A DNA stretch of 64,000 bases from Acanthaster planci (Eukaryota > Echinodermata > Asteroidea > Valvatida > Acanthasteridae): contig NW_019091392.1 of assembly GCF_001949145.1 (NCBI RefSeq), positions 990,948 through 1,054,947 on the forward strand, written 5' to 3'. The notes below the pieces were generated by a model. The model had not been told where the DNA came from, did not search any database, and worked only from the letters and a program-made list of their open reading frames with translations. The number at the start of each line of letters is the position of its first letter. Position 1 is the first letter of the stretch. This document shows, piece after piece, positions 29,101 through 41,100 of the stretch. Made by a program: the position numbers and the translations under genes.

Positions 29101-32100
29101 CCAGATATACCGAAGATGGTTAAGCGATTCGACCGGGCCATTGTTGCACTGACATCAGATATTTATTGCAGGCTGTCCCTGCCACGCATATTGGAGATCG
29201 GTGTGGAGAGGAAAATATGGCGAGCGGCCGACAGGATGGTGGTGTGCATATGGTCGGTCGGGAGAAACAGATTGTGCGGTGATGCTCCCAGCCCGCTGCG
29301 ACAGATTGTTCCGACAGGGGAGCCCGTTGTACAAAGGCGTTCATATTTCACGCTCGTTGTACAACTTAGTCCGCCTGGCCGACCCGCGCCCGCCCCGCGC
29401 CTCGGCGTGTCGCGCGGCGCGAGCTGCTGGCGCGACCGCGCAGTGCGGCGCGGCGACGGCCGATGCACCTCCGAAATTTGAGTCTTGGGTCAACATTTCA
29501 CAGCACAGAGTAGCTCCATTCCCCGTCTCCTGGGCCACTTGATCTTAGCCCTGGTTTGAGCCGCGCTAATGGGTTATTAACAAGCAATCGTGTCTGGTCA
29601 CACTACTCCCCCTACTTCTCGGCTTGTCTCTTTAAGTTTCTCTTTTTCTCTCTCAACCTCTTTTACCGCCTTTAAAATGGGGGAAAAGTACAGGTCTACC
29701 CTCACTAACAATAGATCCATGCGCGGACACTCCAAACCCACTTAGGTCTGTCAAGATTCCACATTTATTTTGCCATTATATCTCCGTCGTGAAAGAAAGT
29801 TCCCCTGAAGAAGTGGAGTATACCGATGACATATTGCGACTTCCGAGATAACCCAAATATAAGATTAATTTTTAATTTTTCTAGAGTAGTTTTGTTCCCA
29901 TTAAATATCAATTTTCTTGACTGGGACGACCGCCGCCTGTCGTCGGCTGTTAAGTAAGTTGAACTAGTACCGGTAATCGCTAGTCTTGTATGAGACACCA
30001 GAAACTAGCCATGCGTAGACCATTTACAGATAAAAGCAGCAATCGAGGATACCTTTCCAGTTTCCACCTTATCCGTAGGTCTTCTGAGTCGGGTTTGATG
30101 TCACATATTAACTTATAGTTGGTTAAAAGGGTAACTATGACCCAGTTCCTGCATCAAAATTCAACCGGTCGATGACAGTCGAATTCTGCTTTGTACGACT
30201 TTTTAATCACTCGACGTACATCACGCTCTCGAGTATTTAAATTTACATTCGCCATTCAAACAAAATCAGCATCAGAATAAATAACTACTTGGATCTATTT
30301 GTTCTCTTTTCCCCTGAATTTATCGCAGTCGAAACCTTCAGAATAGAACAAAAACAAACAAATAAAGAAAAAACACTTTTTATAACTTGCAGTCCCTTCG
30401 ACGATTGGCGTTAGTACTGTGAGCAAAAATAAATCTTTCACAGTTGCGCATAATCACGTTGCAACGATGAAAAATGAATCATAATTTGTACAAGCAAGGA
30501 CTTTTTTGTTTTTCTAACGCATAGAAACCCTGCCGAGATGACCCGTGGTGAGCCATCGTGAGTCACCCGAATTCAACTATTGCGGAAGGACACTGCGCGG
30601 TAGTGATTGTATTGGACACAGAATATTGTTCGGATAGGACTTGTGTGGAGTCAGACAGCAATCGTGTTGCATGTACAAGGTTGAAGACCAGCAAATCAGC
30701 TGGCATAGCCAAAAGTAATACCTAAACTTAAAAAAATCAGGAAAAATACAAGTTTCTCAACAGTTCTAGAATTACATCAAACCAAAGCATATTTCCACTT
30801 ATTTCTATTTTTTCCTTTGTTTACTGGGTTAACCAATGACTTTTGGAGATATTTCCATTATTTATTTGTATAGATATTTCTTAAGATGATTGTAAACTCT
30901 AAAAGTAGTCGTAAAGCCCGTCGCCATTTTGAAAACAAATGCCTACACTCCATTGCAAAATAGAGCCATTTGGACGGTTCTGTTTTTTCCATATTTCTCA
31001 GAAATATAAGATTGCCGTCTAGATATAGTAGTTTCCATCCTCCATTTTCACCAACCCTTCAGTTCATGAACCATAAAAAGACCTAATAGCGGAGAATTTG
31101 AGGGCATTCATTTTGTGATGAATTTATTTTGCAGGCAATTTAAGGCCTATTTCCAGGTTGGCCTGCAACCACGTCAAAGGAATTTCAGTGAGAGCGAGTA
31201 CCGCAAGGTTTAGACACCTCTATAACTCCATGCAGTGGATATGTATCTAATGTTTTCTTGGACAAAGAATCCTTGCCCAATGAGGTAGAGATCTCTCATT
31301 GATTTTACCATTATATAAGAGATTATACTTGATGCCAAACCGAGGACAAATCGTGAGAACATGCACCCCTTAGACATAATATGCTGAATGAACGTGATAT
31401 TCTTGTTGCGTTAGCATGAGTTTTTTCCTTTATGATTGAATCTCTCGCAGTTATAAATACGCAATGGTTTACATTATAACACAACTGCAAATTTGGAAAT
31501 ATTTTTTTAGCCAGTTGTTAGATGCAGAAGTATTCTTTGCCTGGCGTGGCCTATATAGCTACCACAGTTCCTGTCAGCGTGGCGATCTTTTCATGACCCG
31601 GCCAGCGCAGCGAGCAACTATTGCCGTATACGCGATAGGTCGCCTCCGGCTTCGCAAGCGACCCCCGCGCCGGTTCTGGCCCAGCGCGTGGAGTGCCATC
31701 CACTGACAATATGGCGTACAGCCTCTGTTGATCACTTCCCTTCTTCCCCCTCCTAGCATGGCCCGGGGTGGACTCCGGGCGACAGTGCTTACAACCACCC
31801 CGACCACAATGGGAGTCTTGATCGCTTCTAAAAGGGTGGGCGTGTGAGCGGCGGTCTTTCGTGTACTTAATACTTCATTTTCTTGTTCAAAGTCTGGGTC
31901 TCAATCAACGAGGGATGATGCTGATGACATGAGTGGAATCTTATTATTAGGTCAGCTGTCAATTTCACTGGCACGGACCCGGAACCTATCAGCGTTTCTT
32001 GGGCCGAAGGCATTTTTGCCGTTCATCCAAAACTCGTTTTGCCGCCAAAAATGCCAATATGGCGAAAGATATAATATCAAGGGATCTAGAATCCTTTGAG

Positions 32101-35100
32101 GGATCGAATGGTCGACACTGCTGTTTATCAAGTAATCTTCCAGGTCAATAAATGTACTTTTTATATGAAAAAAAGAAACGAACCTGAAAAATTCACGATG
32201 CTTTTATTTCAAAGTTGACTGTAAGCATGTATTTCATTGTAGAAAATAAACTGTTCAGTCAGAACTCAGAACTAGACTGGCACCAAGTTGTCGTCTTGGA
32301 CAGTGTAGTCCTTCATCAGTCTATATTCGCTGCTCATGGGGATTGAGTGAAGTTTCTTCCCCCTTTTAGAGTTTGGGAAATGATATCAGTACTCTGAAGT
32401 TCGACATCCATCTTTCCCCTCTGAATTGACATTGAATATTATAATCCTGCATCAAAATTCATTGGCATGCAGCGGTCCTATTATACTCAGCTTGAATAGC
32501 TTACAAACAAAAGGTCTTTTGGTGACTGAAACGAACCAACACTCGATTGTTGAATGTCTAAATGACGTACCCCCAAGGCCATGTTCGCACCGTATCGGAT
32601 TGACCCCCACCGCCCCATGTTTACCAAGATTATGTCCTGGTGACAAACGTTATACGGTTGGCGAATTAGTGCGCAAAATTACATTGACCCACAAAACGTC
32701 TACGGTCGTATTATCGTCCATTTCCCCCCACATTTTGCTCAGTTTGCGTGTGGGAGTAGCGTGTGCAGCAACAAACGAGTCATATCTGAATTGTCGTCTG
32801 CATTTGTGGCTAACTCGTGTGCTGACAGGTCGTTTGACTTTCATTTGCGAACCGCCCATAGACCACATGCCCTCTGCTTACAAGAAAACAAAGAGCTAAA
32901 TTTGACGAAAATTTCACCAAACATTGAAAACTCAACCAGGCATCAGAAATGAGTAATATGAAAGGGCTGCATAACACCGTGATCAGAACATAGACAAAAA
33001 TATAATATATAATTAGTACTTAGAGTTATGTAATTGCTAGTAACGAGCCTCTTAAGATGTCATATCTCATTTTCCGATGTCAACAAGACATTATAATTAT
33101 GATTCGTCGCAATGTTGTTTCCCTACTCATTCTGTGTTTTGTTCTCGCTCTTTGCCAGTTCATTCACGGGTCTCCCATTACTACTTCCCTTCAAGGCGGA
33201 TCGCTTTACCTCATCACCTTTGCAATCCCAATGCTATTTGGNNNNNNNNNNNNNNNNNNNNNNNNNNNNNNNNNNNNNNNNNNNNNNNNNNNNNNNNNNN
33301 NNNNNNNNNNNNNNNNNNNNNNNNNNNNNNNNNNNNNNNNNNNNNNNNNNNNNNNNNNNNNNNNNNNNNNNNNNNNNNNNNNNNNNNNNNNNNNNNNNNN
33401 NNNNNNNNNNNNNNNNNNNNNNNNNNNNNNNNNNNNNNNNNNNNNNNNNNNNNNNNNNNNNNNNNNNNNNNNNNTGTGTGTGTGTGTGTGGAAGAAAGTG
33501 ATCTGGGTAAACAAATCTTTGGGCCGTGCCTTTGTCGTTGGAGACTCTTCTTGTACACGTTCAGTCCCCGTTCGTCCTGCCTTGGCCGCTAGGCACGTGC
33601 CCTAATGACGTTATAACGAAGCCAGCACCGACACCAGGGGAGGACCAGATTTGCCCTGAGCTCACAAATTGGTCTTTACCATTGGTCAATATTGACACAA
33701 ACTGATAATTACAGCTAATAAATTTCGATTTACACACGCGCGTTTGTGTGTGGCATGCCTGGGCAGCATTCTCTTCTCCTGCTCCTTCTCTGAAGCATTA
33801 TGCGGTGTCACGGACCGCCGACACACATGGTCGTGTTTTGATTCACCCCGTCCACCGCATCTCGCTTCGTCATGCATTCGTCATACCGTGCAAGTGCAGG
33901 TATTGGAGTCCCGCGCAGATGGAAAGAAAGGGGAACCAAGTTTTTTTCTATACATCCCCAAATGTGGATGGCAACCCAGGCGGGCGTGTAAAATGTCCCT
34001 GGGTGTCGGGTAGCCGTGTAGCTTTTTAGTCTTGAAGTTGCCTGGAGCGACATCGCACTCAACCGACTTACCACTTTAGCCGTCGCTGGTGAGCTCCCCT
34101 CCCCCCTTGTGACTGTGAGGCCCCGCCTGACCGGGCTGTCATATCTCGGAATACCAATTATAGCATGTATAAAATGTCCAAGTGAGACAAGAACAAATAA
34201 GCCCGGCATGATAAATTATTCCTCAAACACGTCCGTGTTTATTTCTGTTGCCTGTTGGTGCTACAGTTTGCTTTGGCCCAGCCTGGGCTGGGAGTGTAAA
34301 TACATCAGAGCCAGGCTGCCAACCCGTCCTTAGCGTAGCTTCAGCGGTGACATGTGGAGTTCCTGTCTCGCTGATCCTCCCCTCCCATAAGACTGACCGG
34401 ACAACATTAATCACCCCCGCGTGTGGCGAAAGGGTGACACTTTAGGAAACAGAAGTTATGTTATTGATTTTCAAGGGATCAGTTGCTTCCTGCGAGTAAA
34501 AAAATGCAAACGAGAGAGCCCAGGTCATTCACTGACAAGACTTGACCGAGACCCGTTGGAGACGAGTGTAACTTCTCCTGACCCAATTTCTAACGAGTGC
34601 TGGCTGTTCACACGATATCTGGTCCTCTGAAAATCTGCCTTTGGAAGAGCCAGACTGTCGTGTTTATATATATCTGTCAGACAGATTTCGTCTTTGAGAA
34701 TGTTAAGTGTGGCTATTAGAGAGATCGTTATTTTTTCTTTGTGGTGAATGGAAAGGAAGAAATGACTCGTTGAGCAAATACGTCAAAATCTGAACATTTT
34801 CCGGCGGAAAAAATAAAAAGTTCCATTGTACGTCTCTTTCGTCGGGGGCTTTCTAAGGCAGTCAATATTCTGGTTGAATGAAACGGGGCCTTGGACCAAA
34901 CACGCAGACAATTCGATCTGTTTACACGCTTGCCCATCTCCAGCCGTATACACAACTAAACATACGACCTTGGCAGCAATCTTCAACCGACTCCTGCACA
35001 CATGTTGGAACGCTGAACTGTTTAGTCGGCGAAATAGTTTCATGGAAATAAAATGGGCCGCACGGACCCCCCTCCCCCAAATCTGTATGATACTTGTATC

Positions 35101-38100
35101 ACACAAACGCTCGAGATAGACGCCTACATACTCACCATTTCCTTCCTCGCATGATCAGGCGGGGAAATTTTACCCTGGTTCGGTCTGTAAAGAATTTAGT
35201 TCGGAACAAAAGAAAACTGGAGAAACCCGGCATAGGGTCTTTTCGAAACGAGTGGATTAGGCTTCGTCTTTGGCTTTGCTGGTGCCAGTCAGATCCTCTG
35301 CATGCAGTTTCGAATGCCGCCTCAAAATTACTGGAACCGGCGAAGCCGAAGACTAAGCCTAATCCACTCGTCTCGAAAAGGCTCATAGACTCATTCTTCT
35401 GGAAATGCATTCTTCAGACGGCACCAGCTGTGGCGAATTTCATGGAGAAACAGCCACGTCCGAATTTCGCGTCTAGAGCTATGTCTTTGTCGTTGTCGGT
35501 TTACTGACAAGAGACACAGCCGTAGCTCCGGAAGCCCGTTTTGTTCAGACACGGCCTATTAGGCACAGAATTTTTCTCTGCGCAGATATGAAAAAAAGGA
35601 GAAAGACAGCTTATGCGATGCCAACCAACGGTGTCACGTGATGATGCGATGCATATTCTTTTGGTGTCTTTTCCCAACAGTTGTTTTGTTGTTTACACAA
35701 AGCAAAATAATCGTCGGCCTATCTTCCTCTCAGTAGCTCCAAGACACCGGTTCCAAGTCGAGAACGTGTGGTTTTGATTTTTTTTGTTTCTCATTTGTCA
35801 GTCATCGCCATTATCTGTTGTTTAACGTTCACATGAACACATTTCCTCTGTAAATTGACCTCCGTCGGACATGATTTACACTGTTATAGTTTTTGGATCC
35901 AAAAACGTTTGACTCAAGTAAAATGGAATGAAGGCGCTTGCAGGAGCACAAACGTTACTTTACATGGCTAGTTGGGACTTGTCTTTGTTTTCATGAGGTT
36001 CAGAAAACTGAAAGAAAATACTCGTTTTGCTCGAAGTGTGAACACTCTTTCAAGCTGGATGTTTACTGATGGTACTGCTGACCGTTCCTGTTCATTTTAC
36101 AACGAATAACCCAGCCACAAATTGCCTCTAAATTTGTTTTTGAGAGGGGAACCTTGTGTGGCCCAGAATAAGCCAAAACAAGGTTCACACAACCTACAAT
36201 GTGGACCTGTTATTTTCCCTCTGTTCTACATACATGGATAATGATGACAAGGTCGGTACAAAGTTTCCATCCCGCACTGTCGCCCCGCCGCGGGTGAACG
36301 GACGTTACATGTCCGCAGAGCAGAATTCTGTCAACGCGATGGACCAGAAGCGACGAGGCTCAACCGCAGCGTTGGGTCCAGAGTAAAGGGGCGGCATCAA
36401 ACCAAGACAGTGTAGCATTTCCCGAACAAATAAATACAGCCAGTCTAAGAAAAATGAAAAAAAAAGAGAGAGAGAGAAAGAAAACACAAGACATGAACCC
36501 TTTAGTCTACAATCAATGAGCAAACATGAAAGATGGAAAAACTGACTGACATGAACGTCATAACGTAAAAAGATTTGTACGTGAGGGGTGCTTATGGTGG
36601 GGGGACAAACACGAAAAAGTCAACTTCACATATTTCTAACACTTTTGATACCAATGAGCGTGGACAGGCTTCCGTGCTGCCCTGTATACCGTACATTTAG
36701 AAGTCTCAGACGCGACATTTAATATGTACACGTATTAAGAACTAACACAGAACACTGGTTAAAAAGATACTCCTCGTGTGCAGCTAAGAAGATTAGTTTC
36801 TTTAACATTTGTAAAGATACAGTGTTTTGAGAATGTGCACTTTCACGCACTGACATGTACATGTAGTTTGACTTACAAGCCTGGTGCAATCACTGAGCTT
36901 TATCGCTCAAATTGTGTGGAACATTCATTTTAAGCGGCTTTTATGTCGATTGTATTTTGAATTCTGCAAGCAACGGCGGGACGTCCGCCTCGGCGACACG
37001 GACACCTCGCCGATACACTCGGCCGCGTATCCTACACCGCGCCCGTCGGCCATAAATTCTAGTTCGTCACCTCGGACGGCCCTTCCGTCACAGCTGTGTG
37101 GATTTTGACAACGATTTGCAAATAAACACGCCGGTAAACCATGCAAAAAGGTTTTGCCGCCCTTTTGGAACTCGGTGGATGTGTTGTTTTCGTTGGGAGT
37201 GTGTGCCATCGAGTGATGAGGGTTCAACTTCGGCGCGTTTGCCGAGCAGGACGCGGCAAACTCTTCTGAGCAACTGTCCCCAACACTTCACGTGCATGTA
37301 ACGTTGCTGTACACTTCGGTGATTCTTGTGTATAGTAAATTCAAATCGTCACATTCAATCGTTGTGGTTTTTCCACAATTTTTGGTGATGCTCTGAAGCA
37401 GATTTGTGCACTGCTTTGTCAAACGTTTAAAAAGGAAGCTCTCCATACCTGTCTTTTGTACTCTTTCCTGATAGTTTCTTAAAATCTGAATAAACCAGTC
37501 AGGTAATTAATTTTCGTGTTGGAATTGATGACATAAACGTGCCATGTCTGTTCAGCTTCAACTCAGGGGGTCATATTAAGAGTCATATAAAATTGATTTC
37601 AGAATGAATGTTGTTTATGAAATTGAAATTACGGTATCTTTGTCATCGGAAGAATTTTATAAAAACCTACTGATACGATCGTCACAGAGCCATTTCTGTG
37701 AGCAGTCTTAGAGAGCCGGCGGCTTTTTTTTTCGGCAACGCATTATCCCTTGTACGTATTATGTGCATCTAGCGATCCCAACCCAACCCCAACCAGCGAT
37801 ACACAAATACACAATAGTTCTGTGACAGACACGAAAATACTTGGAAGCAAAGCCATCCACGTACAGGCATGTTTTAGTGCGTGTGCGATAGTAAGTTGGA
37901 ATCTTTGAATTACTTGCTACATATGGTTGACCTGCATGGGGGGGGGGATCTCGTATTTCAGGGGAGATAAAGCGAAGGTCCGAGAGATGGTCTTTGATTA
38001 TATTGGTCTCATCTCGCGTCAGTTGGCGAATGGTTGCTTGAGGACGGAGGAAGTAACGGTGACCCAGTGAGGAGGGCCCTCGGAGCCCATTTCTTGAGGG

Positions 38101-41100
38101 GAGGGATAGGTACGCCCCACGAAACAACCCTTCCCCCACAAACGGCTGAGGTTGCTGGTAGAATGTTCACGTTTCTAAATTTTCGCATTTCAATCGTTTT
38201 TTATTTAATTTATGCTCCAAAATACTGAAGTCTCTTTGCAAAGAGGACATTTCATACATTTTTAACTTGCAAAGAAGAAAGGGGAAAGAATACTTGTACT
38301 TGTAGACGTAAAAGTACTTTTATGTGAAAAGGGGAAAAAAATTATGGCAGATCCGTGAATCTGTCAGATTTACTGAAATGTTACGCCTGTATCATGTCAG
38401 AACGACAGAGAACTGTTGCAGAATGACGTCCCATCTTCCAGTCCTACCTGTCTCTGGATGAACAATTTTGGTACTATACATGTTGTTCGAAATAAAGAGG
38501 ATTACTTTTATGCCACACAGTTTTCATTTTTTTAAAAATCAAACCAGGACCATTTCCGACGGGACTCTACGCAACATCGGCCGCAGAGAACACCGCCCTG
38601 GCGCACGCTCACTCAGTCTCTCTGGCGGACTTCACCCGACAGAACATGCCTGGGAGCTGCGGTCTCAAAGACGCCATGTCAACCACGCCAAGCAACCTCC
38701 ATCAGCAACACCAACGACCAGATGGCAAGAGAATGGTAGGTACTTGCTACCATTCATGCCCTGTATTTTTTCTGTCCCTTTGCTTACCAGTGCTGAAAAA
38801 CATTTGTTATAAGATGAATATTTTTTCTCCAAGTACATGCAACTTTTTTTCCAAAATAACTAATTTAACACTTGGAACCCTTAACTCTTGTAGTTCAACC
38901 GCAGTGAAAAAGGACCCATCTGTAAAGCTCACGATGACGCTATCACTTTGAACTTTGACTTTGTCCATTGCCTCTCAACGGTAGTGGTGATGTGCTCCGG
39001 AGGATGGGGGCGGGTCTGCAAAGGCCAGCGCAAATGAGGTCCTTTATGATGGATTGAAACATGGAATTAAGTCCCACCATGTATTGAACTATCCTGATGT
39101 GTCGAGCTTCATCTTAAAAACGTTTTGATTTCACTCGTCCACTCGGGGTAATAAGTTTCATATAAAGTCAGGATAGTACAACGATCTTGTTCTTAGGGCC
39201 AGGTCTAGGTCCTTTCCGATTGCAAATATGTAGACAAAATGTCGATAACAGATGCAGTCATACCTCTGAAAGCCTGTTTGGATACAGCGTACTACGGTAC
39301 CGTCCTCGCTTGTATCCACCATTTGTCTGTGTCACAGCATTATTCACCTCGGGGGAAAAATGAACTATTCAGAATCACCGAAATAGCATAACTATGTGTT
39401 TACATACCGCGAGAAATGGGTTTATGGACCGATCTTTGCGATCAATCAAACCTGCGCCATTCAAAGAAAGAAATATAAAAACTATCCGAATTTTATTTGC
39501 TTGGGGAAAAATGTAATTTGGAGAATCGCGCTCTAGTGTAAGCAAACTTCCCATCAGTTATATGCACTATCATTATCAGCGGGCATAGGGTTATTCCCAA
39601 AGGGTTAAAGCGCACACGTGTCACTGCTAGACTAACACCTGATTCTGACAACATGTAGAGTCAGTGAACGAGAAGATCAAACTCCCTGCCTTGGTCGTGT
39701 ATACATTATGAATTTTGCTTTCCGACAAAAAATTAACCCACGATGTGACAGCGGGGGGGGGGAGGAAGTCCCTACAATGTTGCCTCTTTCCTCTCGATGA
39801 AATAGCATTCCGTCACCACGGACGGCATCTACGTTGGGCTCGTGACGGGTCACGCTTCGTCTATCATCAATTGGTTTAAGCGGGAATGGTTGTTTATGTT
39901 TCAGAAATATCCAGGAAAAAAATGCTTGTGTTTTGAGGAATGATTAACAAACTCAAAACACATTAAACGCAACTAGGTCTGTCATTCCGGGTGAAATTGT
40001 CAATGCTGTGTTGGCTGCATGATCTCCAAATCGAAACTTTCCATTTCCCCTTAGATGACAGACAAAAATGTCGTTTAATGTGCACGTGTCCCGACAATAA
40101 AAGTCGTTACACTTTATTCACATTCTAGTCACTAAATATTTCCATTGAGCTTTGCACTGCATCATTCCACTGTGTATTCCACTACAAAATCTCACAGTTT
40201 GGATTGTTCGCATTGCACATTATCAGCGATACACAATTTAAGGTAAAACATTTCGATTCAAGTATTAAATTTGTTGGCTGGCCATGTCAGATCACGCTTC
40301 TACTTAGGGTCGTTGATGTTTCTAGCTTTTCGAGTTAAGCCACGAAATCTGATTTCATTTTGATACAGCACGAATGAATTTGGGAGCGAGATTAATTAAT
40401 TCTTCTTCACGTAACTGCTAAAATGCGATATTGTGTAGAAAATACCTGCAGGACTATTATACAAAAGAATGCAATGCTCCCTACTGCGGAATGATGAACA
40501 TCCGTGCTTGGTAATTCAGATTAACTTAACAAATAGATATTATAGATGATAACAGCATACAGACATAACATACAGGGCACAAAAACAGAACACGTATAAT
40601 TTGAAAGAGTCAGAAGCATGTAGGACAACCAAAATAGTGAGATCCATCCTCTATTTGGAAGCTTGAAGACTTTCCCCCTATGGTTACGTTCTGTTTGTCT
40701 CACTTCCCGCCAGTCTCTGTCGGACAGCACAGCGCCCTCTGTCAGCAACTTCATGGTGGCCTCGCCGCCATCTCTGACGGCATACCCGCACCACGCGGCA
40801 TCTGCCTACGTGCCGGCCTACGGCACGGCCGCCATGCCCAGCAGTCTGTCGCACCCGATGTGGCCGCCCAATGGCGCCATGAACTGCCCTGGAGATGCCG
40901 CCACGGCGTTGGAGAGCAGCAACGTGCTACGGCCGTCCCCGCTAGCTTACAAGTCGGTCCTATCGGGTACATCTTGCAATTCCAGTACTGGTAGGTATGC
41001 GTGCATTCTGTGGAATGTTTACTAAAGTGTAGAGAGCCGAGAGATTAGAATAAGGAATGATGGCTTAGGGTGGGTGGACACAGCGAAAGGCGGACAAAAA

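Larger units (their letters stand above)
5110..38547 (+). other. Pax1/9: Pax1/9 intron 1 (33.4 kb)
   Basis: Bounded by GTGAGA at 5110 and CCAG ending at 38547. It contains no recognisable coding gene on either strand. Its visible contents are listed separately: CRE cluster, palindrome, heptamer satellite, GC-rich islands, dispersed repeat copy, N gap and TIR element. Introns of this size in developmental transcription factors commonly hold enhancers, and the satellite and TIR elements explain some of the length. Stretches 5.1-19.7, 20.4-24.3, 25.0-27.6 and 35.4-38.5 kb show nothing else I can name, apart from homopolymer runs. Confidence 0.8.

Noticed and set aside
28945-29481. 178-codon open frame (+) across the CpG-rich block
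   Set aside because: Length is explained by GC-rich sequence lacking stops; no similarity to a known family, and frames on the opposite strand are also open.
32426-32899. 157-codon open frame (+)
   Set aside because: No domain or splice context recognised; intronic position and unremarkable composition suggest chance.
33057-33605. Long frames across the first N run
   Set aside because: Open only because N codons are treated as readable; the gap is most likely a TG microsatellite.
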